Below are positions 6,451-15,361 of a stretch of 64,000 bases of DNA, in pieces. The notes beneath the pieces were generated by a model. The model searched no databases, had not been told where the DNA came from, and was given only the letters and a program-made list of their open reading frames with translations. Source of the stretch: an uncultured bacterium (GTDB lineage: Bacteria > Verrucomicrobiota > Kiritimatiellia > CAIKKV01); assembly GCA_938038445.1 (NCBI GenBank), contig CALHRZ010000005.1, positions 1 to 64,000 of the forward strand, read 5' to 3'. The number at the start of each line of letters is the position of its first letter. Within the stretch, counting starts at the first letter, position 1. The position numbers and the translations under genes were made by a program.

Positions 6451-9105
6451 ATGGCACGCATTCGTCTTGCCCTCTCGACCGGCCTCCCCTCCCTCGATCA
6501 CCTCTTCCGGGGACTCATGCCGGGGGATAACATTGTCTGGCAAGTCGAATCCATCCGCGACTACAAACCCTTCGTCCTCCCCTATGCCGCGTACGCCCGC
6601 GAACACCGCCAGAAGCTTTTCTATTTCCGGTTCGCCGACCATGAACCGCTTCTCACGGAAGCCGATAGCGCCACGATCGTCCCGCTCGACCCCAACCGAG
6701 GTTTTGAACCATTTATCACCGCGATCCACCAGGTGATCAACGGGGAAGGCCGCGGCTGCCTCTACCTCTTCGACTGCCTGTCGGAACTGGCACCCGACTG
6801 GTGCTCGGACCGCATGCTGGGGAACTTCTTCCTTCTGACCTGCCCCTATCTGTATGACCGAGCCGCCATCGCTTATTTCGCCATCTTCCGCAATTTCCAT
6901 TCGTTTCATGCCCTCCGGCCCATCGCATCCACCACGCAGATTCTGGTGGACGTGTATCGCCATAACGACCGCCTTTATCTCCAGCCCTCGAAGGTCCAAT
7001 ATCGCTACTCTCCCACGATGCATCTGCTCCACGCCTGGGAAGACGACGGCCGCTTCCTCCCTGTGACTCACAGCGGGCGAATCGCCGAAATTCTTTCCGG
7101 CGCCCCTTGGTCTCATTCGGAAACGGCCAGCGCCCAACTCGGGTTCTGGACCAAGAGTTTTGCGGAAGCGCAGCGGGCACAGGACGATTTCGATCGGGGC
7201 AAAGGATCGGAACAAGAGATTCGGACCTGGTTCCACCGGTTGCTCCGCATGCTGATTTCCCGTGATTCCCGCATCCTCGCCTTGGCCGAACGATATCTCA
7301 CGCTCAAGGATTTGCTTGTCATCCGACACCGCATGATCGGAACCGGTCGGATCGGCGGCAAAGCCGTCGGCATGCTCCTTGCCCGCGCCATTCTTCGCGC
7401 TTCCGACCCCGGACGTTGGGACCGCCTTTTGGAGCCCCACGACTCCTTTTTTGTCGGCGCGGATGTCTTCTACACCTACCTCGTCCAAAACGGCTGTTGG
7501 TGGATGATTTTCCGACATGAACAGACCCAGAGCGCGGATGATGAACTGGAGACGGCCCGACGCCGCATCCAGGCCGGCGAGTTTCCCGACTACATCGTCC
7601 GCCAGTTCGCCGACATGCTGGACTACTTCGGCCCCTCGCCGATTATCGTCCGCTCTTCGAGCCTGTTGGAAGACAACTTCGGCCATGCTTTCGCCGGCAA
7701 ATATGACAGCGTCTTCTGCGCGAATCAGGGCGGCCCCCACAAGCGGCTCGAAGATTTCCTTTTCGCCGTTCGCACCGTGTATGCAAGCACGCTCAGCGAG
7801 GAGGCCCTCGCCTACCGTCAAAGCCGCGGATTCCTCACGCGGGATGAACAAATGGCCCTCCTCATCCAACGGGTTTCCGGCAATGCCTACGGAAACTTTT
7901 TCTTTCCCCAGGCCGCCGGAGTGGCCCTCTCGTTCAATCCCTATGTTTGGCACCCCGACATCGACCCGAACGCCGGGCTGCTGCGCCTTGTCTTCGGCAT
8001 GGGAACTCGCGCCGTGGATCGGGCCGACGACGACTATACCCGACTCGTAGCACTCAATGCCCCTCTTCGTCAACCCGGCGGAACCTCCCCCGGCAAACGG
8101 ATGCGCACACAGCGGCGGGTGGACGTGCTCGACCTCGAGGCCAACCACCTGACTCCCGTTTCCTTTGATGAGATTATAAACCGCCGGCCGCCGGATATTC
8201 CCTTCCCCCTCTTCGTCTCCGAAGATCGGGCCTGGGCCCGGGAAGTGCGGGACGCCGGTCGCACGCCGGCCGCCGCTCCCGTTGCGCTCACCTTCGAGGG
8301 CTTGCTCACTCGAACCCCTTTTATCCAGGATATGCGCAATCTCCTCGGAACCCTCCAGGACGCCTACCAATATCCGGTGGACGTCGAGTTCACGCTCAAT
8401 TTCGTTGAGCCCGAACGCTATCAGATCCATGTCGTCCAATGTCGCCCCCTCCAGGTCCGCGGCATCGGAGAAGCCCGGGGCGATCCGCCCGACCACCTCC
8501 CGCGCACCCACCTTCTCTTCGAAACGCGTGGCGTGGTCATCGGCAACAGCGCCGAATGGCCCATCGCCTGGATTCTTTACGTTGCACCCGAATGCTATGC
8601 GAGGCTCAAAGATCAGGATCGTCATGCCGTGGCCCGCTTCATCGGCGAAGTGCTTCATCACCCGGAACTTTACTCGGGTCATATCCTGCTCCTCGGCCCG
8701 GGACGGTGGGGCACCACCACCCCCGCCCTCGGTGTCCCTGTCCGCTTCAGCGATATCGCGCCCGCCACCGCGGTCGGCGAAATCGTTGCCCTTCATGACC
8801 GATTGGTTCCCGACGTTTCCCTCGGCACCCATTTCTTCAACGAACTGGTCGAACGGGATATGATCTACTTTGCGATCGTTCCCGGTCGGGCGGGCCATTT
8901 GTTGAATGGCGACTTTTTCGGAAATGCCGCAGCGGACCGGCTGCTCCACCTTTTCCCTCAGCATTCGGAATGGGCAGGAATCGTCCGTCTGTTCGACACT
9001 CGACCGGAAAGCCCCCTCGGCCCTGTGATTTTAAACGCCAACGTTCTGCGCCAGCGGGCGGTGTGCTACCGAACACCGCAAACGCCACCACCGCCCCCCC
9101 TTTGA
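6451..9105 (+). CDS. PEP/pyruvate-binding (PPDK N-terminal domain) protein with RecA/KaiC-like N-terminus
   Basis: 884 aa. Residues 1-200 look like a RecA/KaiC-superfamily domain (TGLPSLDHLFRGLMPGDNIV resembles the KaiC/GvpD opening but has no clear Walker A lysine). From about residue 290 there is an ATP-grasp PPDK N-terminal domain: GTGRIGGKAVGM, PSPIIVRSSSLLEDNFGHAF (about residue 400) with FAGKYDSVF, and a C-terminal part with QIHVVQCRPLQ and GPGRWGTTTPALG. There is no phosphohistidine swivel domain or TIM-barrel PEP/pyruvate domain, so it is not a complete pyruvate phosphate dikinase or PEP synthase. Such stand-alone proteins occur in several phyla with unknown function; ATP-dependent phosphotransfer is an inference. 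Confidence 0.75.
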   Translation: MARIRLALSTGLPSLDHLFRGLMPGDNIVWQVESIRDYKPFVLPYAAYAREHRQKLFYFRFADHEPLLTEADSATIVPLDPNRGFEPFITAIHQVINGEGRGCLYLFDCLSELAPDWCSDRMLGNFFLLTCPYLYDRAAIAYFAIFRNFHSFHALRPIASTTQILVDVYRHNDRLYLQPSKVQYRYSPTMHLLHAWEDDGRFLPVTHSGRIAEILSGAPWSHSETASAQLGFWTKSFAEAQRAQDDFDRGKGSEQEIRTWFHRLLRMLISRDSRILALAERYLTLKDLLVIRHRMIGTGRIGGKAVGMLLARAILRASDPGRWDRLLEPHDSFFVGADVFYTYLVQNGCWWMIFRHEQTQSADDELETARRRIQAGEFPDYIVRQFADMLDYFGPSPIIVRSSSLLEDNFGHAFAGKYDSVFCANQGGPHKRLEDFLFAVRTVYASTLSEEALAYRQSRGFLTRDEQMALLIQRVSGNAYGNFFFPQAAGVALSFNPYVWHPDIDPNAGLLRLVFGMGTRAVDRADDDYTRLVALNAPLRQPGGTSPGKRMRTQRRVDVLDLEANHLTPVSFDEIINRRPPDIPFPLFVSEDRAWAREVRDAGRTPAAAPVALTFEGLLTRTPFIQDMRNLLGTLQDAYQYPVDVEFTLNFVEPERYQIHVVQCRPLQVRGIGEARGDPPDHLPRTHLLFETRGVVIGNSAEWPIAWILYVAPECYARLKDQDRHAVARFIGEVLHHPELYSGHILLLGPGRWGTTTPALGVPVRFSDIAPATAVGEIVALHDRLVPDVSLGTHFFNELVERDMIYFAIVPGRAGHLLNGDFFGNAAADRLLHLFPQHSEWAGIVRLFDTRPESPLGPVILNANVLRQRAVCYRTPQTPPPPPL

Positions 9106-9112
9106 CATCCCC

Positions 9113-9139
9113 GGGGTCAGACCTCAACATTCAACATTT
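9113..9139. repeat. 27-bp direct repeat, copy 2
   Basis: Exact copy of 1893-1919, starting 7 bp after the stop codon of the PPDK-like gene. No transposase gene is nearby. No further copy was noticed in the window. Confidence 0.75.
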
Positions 9140-9359
9140 TGTTTCCTCCTGGAAACATTCCGACCCGCCGCGATTCGACTGTTGGAATAACCCGGCGTGA
9201 ACCTGTAAGCGCCCGCCCCCTTGATGTTTTTTCGGCACAGCCGCAGCTTGGCCTTCGTCCCGAACGCAATCGTTTCCCCATTCACACCTGGCCGCTTCGC
9301 CGCCTCCGATCCCCTTTTGCTTGCCTTCCCCGGATTGGTCCCACAGCGTCATTTTGTTG

Positions 9360-9388
9360 TTGACTCCGTAATCTTCCTATTCTACCTT
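9360..9388 (+). promoter_or_regulatory. Candidate sigma-70 promoter for aminotransferase-pckG
   Basis: TTGACT, 17 bp, TACCTT. The -35 is good, the -10 weak. A start near 9395 would give a leader of about 105 nt holding the palindrome and the terminator-like hairpin. Confidence 0.35.
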
Positions 9389-9414
9389 TATGTCCCGGCG
9401 GTAAAATGCGTTTG

Positions 9415-9439
9415 GATTCTCTTGATAATCAAGAGAATC
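9415..9439. promoter_or_regulatory. Perfect 12+1+12 palindrome (operator or RNA hairpin)
   Basis: GATTCTCTTGAT and ATCAAGAGAATC are perfect inverted arms around one central A. It lies just downstream of the candidate promoter and immediately before the terminator-like hairpin. As DNA it suits a dimeric repressor; as RNA it forms a very stable stem. Confidence 0.6.
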
Positions 9440-9441
9440 AG

Positions 9442-9480
9442 AAGGCTGCTCTTCACCGAGACGTGCGGGGCAGCCTTTTT
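9442..9480 (+). terminator. Terminator-like hairpin in leader (possible attenuator)
   Basis: AAGGCTGC pairs perfectly with GCAGCCTT (8 bp) across a loop of about 20 nt and runs into five T. It is far from the upstream gene's end (9105) and 22 bp before the next start codon, so it may attenuate the downstream operon rather than end the upstream transcript. Confidence 0.55.
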
Positions 9481-9502
9481 ACTACGGGGGGAGAGAACTG
9501 AC

Positions 9503-10825
9503 ATGCGAAACCAAACGCTTCACCCATTGGCGGAAGAACTGAATGCCTCCCTTGCGAAAACGGCCCCGTCTGTCCTCGCCCTTTTCTCGCGCCGCGGCAC
9601 ACGGGCCTTTTTCCCCTCTCGCGGAATCCTCGGCCAATCTGCGGAAGCCAAAGGCGCTGCGATTAACGCCACGTTGGGAACCGCTTCGGAAGAGGATGGC
9701 TCCCCGCTCTGCCTTGAATGCCTTGAATCCATGGTCCGCGTTCCCCCTGAGGCGTTCCTCTATGCGCCCAGTTTCGGCCTTCCTCTCCTGCGGGAAGCGT
9801 GGGGGGAACAGATGCGAAGGAAAAACCCTTCACTTCAAAACAAACCCTTCAGCCTGCCGGTCGTCACCCACGCGCTTACCCATGCCTTGAGCGTAGCCGG
9901 TTATTTGTTTGTCGAAGAAGGGGATGCGCTCATTCTGCCGGATCTCTATTGGGACAATTATGAACTCCTCTTCCAGGAAGCCTGCGGTGCTTCCCTCTCC
10001 TTCTTCCCCATGTTCACGGACGGAGCGTTCAACGTTCCAGCCCTCGAACAGAAGCTACTTGGGCCGGGCGCCAAAAAAATCGTTCTTCTCAACTTCCCCA
10101 ACAATCCCACCGGTTATACGGCGACCGATGCGGAAAGCCGGGCAATCGTGGCGGCCCTCAAAAAAGCTGCCGAGGCCGGTAAGCAGATCGTGGTTCTGCT
10201 CGACGATGCCTACTTCGGTCTCGTCTATGAACCAGGCGTTCGAAAGGAATCCCTCTTTTCGGATCTGGCGGATCTCCACCCGAACCTTCTGGCGGTTAAA
10301 ATGGATGGCCCGACCAAGGAAGATTATGTGTGGGGGTTCCGGGTCGGGTTCATTACATTTGGCATCCGCGGGGCCGACCCGGCCGCGCTCAAAGCCTTGG
10401 AATCGAAAGCGGCCGGCGTCGTTCGCGCCACGATTTCCAACGCCTCCTGCCTCAGCCAGACGCTCCTCCTCCAAACCTATCAGCATCCCGACTACGCCCG
10501 GCAGAAGGAGACCAAATACCAAACCCTCCGCGCGCGTTACGATCGAGTCAAAGCGATCTTTCAAGCCCATCCTGAATATGCCTCTGCCTTCACCCCGATG
10601 CCGTTCAATTCCGGGTACTTCATGTGCGTGAAGGCGGTCGGGGTGGACCCGGAGCGCATTCGACGCCGTCTGCTCGAAACACGGCGAGTCGGCGTCATCG
10701 TCCTCTCGGGATTGATCCGCATCGCCTTTTCCGCCGTGCCCCTCCCCTCGCTCGAACCCCTTTTTCAATCCCTCTATGAAACCATTCTGGAACTGCAACG
10801 CGAACCGGTTTCACCGCAACCCTGA
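9503..10825 (+). CDS. PLP-dependent aminotransferase, class I/II
   Basis: 440 aa. The fold-type I pattern is clear: NFPNNPTGYTATDAE (substrate-binding Asn region), VVLLDDAYFGLVYEP (Asp pairing with the PLP pyridine N), DGPTKEDYVWGFRVGF (probable Schiff-base lysine) and a C-terminal segment containing SGLIRIAFSAVP with the carboxylate-binding Arg. ATG 9503 has a GGGGGAGAGAA ribosome site. It is 24 bp upstream of pckG, suggesting that it feeds carbon skeletons (for example oxaloacetate or pyruvate from amino acids) into gluconeogenesis; substrate specificity cannot be read from the sequence. The leader carries a palindrome and a hairpin that may control both genes. Confidence 0.85.
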   Translation: MRNQTLHPLAEELNASLAKTAPSVLALFSRRGTRAFFPSRGILGQSAEAKGAAINATLGTASEEDGSPLCLECLESMVRVPPEAFLYAPSFGLPLLREAWGEQMRRKNPSLQNKPFSLPVVTHALTHALSVAGYLFVEEGDALILPDLYWDNYELLFQEACGASLSFFPMFTDGAFNVPALEQKLLGPGAKKIVLLNFPNNPTGYTATDAESRAIVAALKKAAEAGKQIVVLLDDAYFGLVYEPGVRKESLFSDLADLHPNLLAVKMDGPTKEDYVWGFRVGFITFGIRGADPAALKALESKAAGVVRATISNASCLSQTLLLQTYQHPDYARQKETKYQTLRARYDRVKAIFQAHPEYASAFTPMPFNSGYFMCVKAVGVDPERIRRRLLETRRVGVIVLSGLIRIAFSAVPLPSLEPLFQSLYETILELQREPVSPQP

Positions 10826-10849
10826 CCCTGAACCATCAAAGGAGAACAC

Positions 10850-12628
10850 ATGACGAAACACAAGAAGCTGCTCGCTTGGGTAAAAGAAATCGAAACGCTT
10901 TGTAAACCGGACCGCGTCGTCTGGTGCGACGGATCAAAAGAAGAATACGACCGCCTCTGCGCCGAAATGGTCGCCTGCGGACTGGCCACCCCCCTCAAAA
11001 AACGCCCGAACAGTCTTCTATTCCGTTCGGATCCGTCTGACGTCGCCCGTGTCGAGGACCGCACCTATATCTCTTCCGAGAAACAGGAAGATGCCGGTCC
11101 GACCAACAATTGGATTGACCCCCATGAACTGAAGTCCACCATGCGGAAGCTGTACGACGGCTGCATGCGGGGGCGAACGTTGTTCGTGATTCCCTTCTCC
11201 ATGGGCCCGATTGGTTCTCCCATCGCCAAGATCGGCGTCGAACTCACCGACAGCCCCTACGTGGTCGTCAATATGCACATCATGACCCGGGTCGGCACGA
11301 AGGTTCTCGAAGTGCTCGGCGAAGACGGCGAGTTTGTCCCCTGTCTCCATTCCGTCGGCAAGCCCCTCAACCCGGGCGAATCGGATCAAGGGCGCTGGCC
11401 CTGCGCACCGATCGAACAAAAATATATCGCCCACTTCCCGGAGGAAAACACCATCTGGTCCTACGGTTCGGGTTACGGCGGCAATGCCCTGCTCGGAAAG
11501 AAGTGCCTGGCGCTTCGGATCGCCTCCGTTCTGGCCAAACGGGAAGGTTGGATGGCGGAACACATGCTTATCCTTCGGTTCATCAGTCCCAAAGGCGAGA
11601 AATTCCACATCGCAGCCGCCTTTCCCAGCGCCTGCGGGAAAACCAACCTCGCCATGCTTCAACCCACGATACCTGGTTGGAAAGCCGAATGCATCGGCGA
11701 CGACATCGCTTGGATGAAGATTGGCCCCGATGGGCGGCTCTATGCCATCAATCCGGAAGCAGGATTTTTCGGCGTTGCGCCCGGAACCAGTTATAAGTCC
11801 AACCCCATGGCCATGGAAACGATCAAGGCCAACACGATCTTCACCAACTGCGTCCTGACGGACGATGGCGACATCTGGTGGGAAGGGATGGAAGTGCCCT
11901 GCGCACACGGTATCGACTGGAAAGGCCGGGAATGGACTCCCGCTTCGAGTGAAAAAGGCGCCCACCCCAACGCCCGTTTCACAACCCCCGCCCGGCAGTG
12001 CCCCGTCATCTGCCCCGACTGGGAAAAGCCGGAAGGCGTGCCGATTGACGTTTTCATTTTCGGCGGACGCCGAACCCATCTTGTCCCGCTTGTCACCGAG
12101 GCGTTGGATTGGGACCACGGCGTGTATCTCGGGGCAACGGCCGCTTCGGAACCCACGGCAGCCGCCCTCGACGTTAAGGGCAGCATTCGCCGCGATCCCT
12201 TTGCCATGCTCCCCTTCTGCGGTTACAACATGGCCGATTACTGGGTCCATTGGTTCTCGATGGGAGACCGGCTCGGAAAGAAAGCACCCCGTATCTTCTA
12301 CGTCAACTGGTTCCGCAAAGGCGCCGACGGCCGATGGCTCTGGCCCGGATTCGGCGAAAACAGCCGCGTTCTCGCCTGGATGTGCGAACGGGTCGCAGGA
12401 CGTGCTCCGGCGCAGGAGTCCCCGGTTGGACTTCACCCCACGCCGAATGCGCTCGATACCCGCGGCCTAAAAGTTTCCGCCGACGATATGGCCGAACTGC
12501 TCCGCGTGGACAAGGCCGGTTGGAGGGAAGAGATTCCGGAAATCGAAAGTTTCCTGGCCAAATTCGGCAGCCGACTGCCGGCCCGGATGAAAGCCCAGGT
12601 CGAGCGAATGAAACAACGACTTTCCTAA
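10850..12628 (+). CDS. pckG: Phosphoenolpyruvate carboxykinase (GTP)
   Basis: 592 aa, the normal length for GTP-dependent PEPCK, which converts oxaloacetate and GTP to PEP, GDP and CO2. Key motifs are the P-loop with the reactive cysteine [12 protein letters not shown] (about residues 256-267), the substrate-binding [40 protein letters not shown] and [10 protein letters not shown]. The ribosome site AAAGGAGAACAC precedes ATG 10850. The gene ends in a strong intrinsic terminator and is co-directional with the aminotransferase 24 bp upstream. Confidence 0.97.
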   Translation: MTKHKKLLAWVKEIETLCKPDRVVWCDGSKEEYDRLCAEMVACGLATPLKKRPNSLLFRSDPSDVARVEDRTYISSEKQEDAGPTNNWIDPHELKSTMRKLYDGCMRGRTLFVIPFSMGPIGSPIAKIGVELTDSPYVVVNMHIMTRVGTKVLEVLGEDGEFVPCLHSVGKPLNPGESDQGRWPCAPIEQKYIAHFPEENTIWSYGSGYGGNALLGKKCLALRIASVLAKREGWMAEHMLILRFISPKGEKFHIAAAFPSACGKTNLAMLQPTIPGWKAECIGDDIAWMKIGPDGRLYAINPEAGFFGVAPGTSYKSNPMAMETIKANTIFTNCVLTDDGDIWWEGMEVPCAHGIDWKGREWTPASSEKGAHPNARFTTPARQCPVICPDWEKPEGVPIDVFIFGGRRTHLVPLVTEALDWDHGVYLGATAASEPTAAALDVKGSIRRDPFAMLPFCGYNMADYWVHWFSMGDRLGKKAPRIFYVNWFRKGADGRWLWPGFGENSRVLAWMCERVAGRAPAQESPVGLHPTPNALDTRGLKVSADDMAELLRVDKAGWREEIPEIESFLAKFGSRLPARMKAQVERMKQRLS

Positions 12629-12649
12629 TCAACCGTTCGCCCTCAAGCC

Positions 12650-12685
12650 GGGGCTGTCTTCGGAAACGAGGGCAGCCCCTTTTTT
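12650..12685 (+). terminator. Intrinsic terminator after pckG
   Basis: GGGGCTG pairs with CAGCCCC and is followed by six T. A nearby GCCCTC/GAGGGC pair could form a competing stem. It lies between pckG and the beta-helix gene at 12709, so partial read-through is possible. Confidence 0.75.
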
Positions 12686-12708
12686 CTGAACCTCCGGGAG
12701 AAAACACC

Positions 12709-13914
12709 ATGCAATCGCGTCTTTTCCGCATGACCGTCGGGGATTCCCGAAGCGCTATCCGGGGCTTTACCCATCACCATATCCAAGCCGCGGTGGATCG
12801 CGTCGCCCTGCTCGGCGGCGGCGAAGTCATTCTCTCAAAGGGAATTTTTCGGATGGGCGACGCCCTCCACCTCCGAACAGGCGTGACCGTCCGGGGACAG
12901 GGCACGGACACCGTGCTCCTGAAAAATCCGATGAAAACCGCTCGGATCACCTGCTTTTTGGGCTATGGTCACAACGATCTCGAAGTGGATCGCCCCGATC
13001 TGTTTGAACCGGGGGAAGGCGTTCATATCCGGGATAACAATTCGACCGGTTTCTATAACACCGTCGCGACGCTTGTCCGGCGCGAAGGAAACGTTTGGTA
13101 CACCAATCGGCCCCACCACCACGACTACCTCGGCCGTAACGGGGCGCTCGTTGAAACCCTCTACCCATTGGTCTCCGCAGAGAACATTCACGACGCAACG
13201 GTGGAAAACCTTCTCCTCGAAGGCAACCGCCGGCATAACCCCGTCTTCTCAAACCCCTGCCGCGCTTGCGCCTTTCTTGCCCTGAACGCCCAGCGGGTCA
13301 CGGCCCGAAACATTCACGTCCGAGAGTTCAACGGCGACGGGTTCGGTTTCCAAACGTGCGACGATTTTCTCGGCGAAGAGTGTCTCGTCGAGAACTGCAC
13401 GGGCAACGGATTCCATCCGGGAAGCGGTTCGAATCGGTTCGTTCTCCGAAAATGCGTCTCGCGCCGCAACGGGGGCTGCGGCCTCTTTTACTGCTTACGC
13501 GTCCGCCATGGCCTCGTCGAGGATTGCCGATTCGAATCCAACGGCTCCCATGGACTCTCCGTCGGCGAACGGGATACCGACAACGTCAACCGCCATCTCC
13601 TCATTCGGTTGAACGGCGGCGCCGGGTTTTATGTGCGCAACTGCAACCGACCGAATGCGGCTCATCGCGCGCGGCTCGAAGGCTCAACGCTCGAACGCAA
13701 CGTGCGAACCCCCGGAAATGAGCCTCTGGCGGAGATCGTCTTTCAAGGGGAAACCGAAGGACTGCAGGCCGTCGGCAATACGATCCGCCCACGCCCCAAC
13801 GTGCCCGCCCTCCGCGCCACTGCCGATTGCCAACCGTTCGAATGGCGCGAAAATCGAATCATTCCGGAAGGGCCCGATGCCCTCCAAATTGAGAAAAGTT
13901 CCCGCAAACATTGA
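12709..13914 (+). CDS. Right-handed parallel beta-helix protein
   Basis: 401 aa with pectate-lyase-like parallel beta-helix repeats: an N-terminal pectate-lyase-superfamily start (HIQAAVDRVALLGGGEVILS, HLRTGVTVRGQGTDTVL) and later rungs such as ARNIHVREFNGDGFGFQTC, ENCTGNGFHPGSGSNRFVL and ESNGSHGLSVGERD. ATG 12709 has a GGGAGAAAA ribosome site. No signal peptide is seen, so it may act inside the cell or leave by a non-Sec route. The family includes polysaccharide lyases and hydrolases, but no catalytic residues can be assigned. It faces the UDP-sugar dehydrogenase gene tail to tail with a 15-bp gap. Confidence 0.75.
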   Translation: MQSRLFRMTVGDSRSAIRGFTHHHIQAAVDRVALLGGGEVILSKGIFRMGDALHLRTGVTVRGQGTDTVLLKNPMKTARITCFLGYGHNDLEVDRPDLFEPGEGVHIRDNNSTGFYNTVATLVRREGNVWYTNRPHHHDYLGRNGALVETLYPLVSAENIHDATVENLLLEGNRRHNPVFSNPCRACAFLALNAQRVTARNIHVREFNGDGFGFQTCDDFLGEECLVENCTGNGFHPGSGSNRFVLRKCVSRRNGGCGLFYCLRVRHGLVEDCRFESNGSHGLSVGERDTDNVNRHLLIRLNGGAGFYVRNCNRPNAAHRARLEGSTLERNVRTPGNEPLAEIVFQGETEGLQAVGNTIRPRPNVPALRATADCQPFEWRENRIIPEGPDALQIEKSSRKH

Positions 13915-13929
13915 GACATCCCCTGATCG

Positions 13930-15249
13930 TCAGGCGCGGACGACGTTTCCCCCCGCCGGCAGGCATCCCCGCGTATCCACTACCAGGGGAAGGCGCTCGG
14001 CCAGCTCCGCGTGATCCACCCCATCGTGGGCCGTTACGATAATCGCCGCATCGTAATGGCCGGTCATCGCTTCCTCCCACGTCCGGCTGCGAATGCCCGC
14101 AAATTGAGGATGCTCCCTCGTGCGGGGAACTTGCAGACAGAAGGGATCGTAATAATCCACAGCCGCCCCCAGTTTTTCGAAACGTTCCCATAAGACATAG
14201 GACGGACTTTCCCGCTCGTCATCCACATTTTTCTTGTAAGCCAGCCCGACCAGAAGCAACCGGCTTCCCTTGACCGCCTTGCCTTGCCCATTCAGGGCTT
14301 CGACCGTCCGGGAAACAACGTAGCGAGGCATCTCCGTATTGATCTCACCCGCCAGTTCGATGAACTTGGTCGGAACCCCATATTCCCGCGCCTTCCACGT
14401 CAGATAAAAGGGATCGATCGGAATGCAGTGCCCCCCCAGACCGGGACCTGGATAGAAGGCCATGAACCCGAAAGGCTTGGTCTTCGCCGCTTCGATGATC
14501 TCCCAGATATCGAGTCCCATCTCCATGAATACCACCTTGAGCTCATTGACCAGCGCAATATTCACCGATCGAAAGATGTTCTCCATCAATTTGACCGCTT
14601 CGGCTGCACGTGCCGAGGAAACGGGCACTGTCCGTTCCACAATCGCGCCGTAAAGTGTTTCTGCCGCTTCGCGCGAGGCGGGATTGATCCCTCCAACCAC
14701 TTTTGGAATTTGAGCCAACTGAAATTGGCGGTTGTTCGGGTCCTCGCGTTCGGGCGAAAAGGCCACATAAAAATCTTCGCCGGCTTTCAACCCGCTTCCC
14801 TGCTCCAGAAGCGGGCCAAGGATCTCGTCAGTTGTCCCCGGCCACGTGGTGGATTCGAGCACGACAAGCTGCCCCCGGCGGAGATGGGGCGCAATCGCGC
14901 GTGCCGTGTTTTCAATAAAGGTCAGATCGGGCTCCCGTTGACGGGTCAACGGTGTCGGCACACAAATGAGAAGCGCCTCACATTCGGAGACTCGGGCAAA
15001 ATCAGTTGTGGCGTCCGCACGGTGTGCCGAATTAAAAACCTCGCGAATACGATCCGCGGTAATGTGGCGAATATAGGAACGCCCGGCTAAGAGCGCCTTC
15101 GGCTTTTCCGGATCAATGTCGAATCCCAAAACCGGAAAACCTTTCCGCCCGAATTCAAGCAGGAGGGGCAACCCAACATAGCCCAACCCCACCACCCCAA
15201 CTCGGTTCTCTCGGGTTTCGATCCTGCGTTTCCAATCTTCCAGGCCCAT
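13930..15249 (-). CDS. Nucleotide-sugar dehydrogenase (UDP-GlcNAc/ManNAc 6-dehydrogenase type)
   Basis: 439 aa. The Rossmann motif GVVGLGYVGLPLLLEFG near the N-terminus, ESTTWPGTTDE, KLMENIFRSVNIALVNEL and the catalytic cysteine in GPGLGGHCIPIDP (about residue 273) identify the UDP-glucose/GDP-mannose dehydrogenase family. Overall it is closest to the WbpA/TviB-like group making UDP-N-acetyl uronic acids. The product would be an acidic sugar nucleotide for surface polysaccharide. It is monocistronic here, divergent from the beta-helix gene at 15362. Confidence 0.88.
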   Translation of the reverse strand: MGLEDWKRRIETRENRVGVVGLGYVGLPLLLEFGRKGFPVLGFDIDPEKPKALLAGRSYIRHITADRIREVFNSAHRADATTDFARVSECEALLICVPTPLTRQREPDLTFIENTARAIAPHLRRGQLVVLESTTWPGTTDEILGPLLEQGSGLKAGEDFYVAFSPEREDPNNRQFQLAQIPKVVGGINPASREAAETLYGAIVERTVPVSSARAAEAVKLMENIFRSVNIALVNELKVVFMEMGLDIWEIIEAAKTKPFGFMAFYPGPGLGGHCIPIDPFYLTWKAREYGVPTKFIELAGEINTEMPRYVVSRTVEALNGQGKAVKGSRLLLVGLAYKKNVDDERESPSYVLWERFEKLGAAVDYYDPFCLQVPRTREHPQFAGIRSRTWEEAMTGHYDAAIIVTAHDGVDHAELAERLPLVVDTRGCLPAGGNVVRA

Positions 15250-15323
15250 ACCCGCTCTCCTTGGTCCTCAAAGACAAAACTATCGCTTCGCCCGGCTGTC
15301 GTTCGCAAGAAAAAACGTACATT

Positions 15324-15355
15324 TTGCTTGAGAAGAAAAGGATGGTATATACCAT
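15324..15355 (+). promoter_or_regulatory. Promoter with palindromic -10 region for the 651-aa beta-helix gene
   Basis: TTGCTT, 16 bp, TATATA, with the -10 inside a perfect 14-bp palindrome, ATGGTATATACCAT (15342-15355). Transcription would begin around 15358, only a few bases before the ATG at 15362, and there is no Shine-Dalgarno sequence, so the message may be nearly leaderless. The palindrome looks like an operator that would block the -10. Confidence 0.5.
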
Positions 15356-15361
15356 GCTGCT

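Larger units (their letters stand above)
9106..9502. other. Intergenic region and leader of the aminotransferase-pckG operon
   Basis: About 400 bp without a supportable gene. It contains the second copy of the 27-bp repeat (9113-9139), C/T-rich sequence with nothing recognisable (9140-9355), a promoter candidate (9360-9388), a long perfect palindrome (9415-9439) and an intrinsic-terminator-like hairpin (9442-9480) only 22 bp before the aminotransferase ATG. Confidence 0.7.

Noticed and set aside
6343-8964. Antisense open frame of 873 codons opposite the PPDK-like gene
   Set aside because: The sense frame has recognisable domains, a promoter and a ribosome site; the antisense translation is low in hydrophobic patterning and matches nothing. 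Long antisense frames are expected at this GC content.
11018-12436. Open frame of 472 codons opposite pckG
   Set aside because: It is a shadow of a fully conserved enzyme gene.
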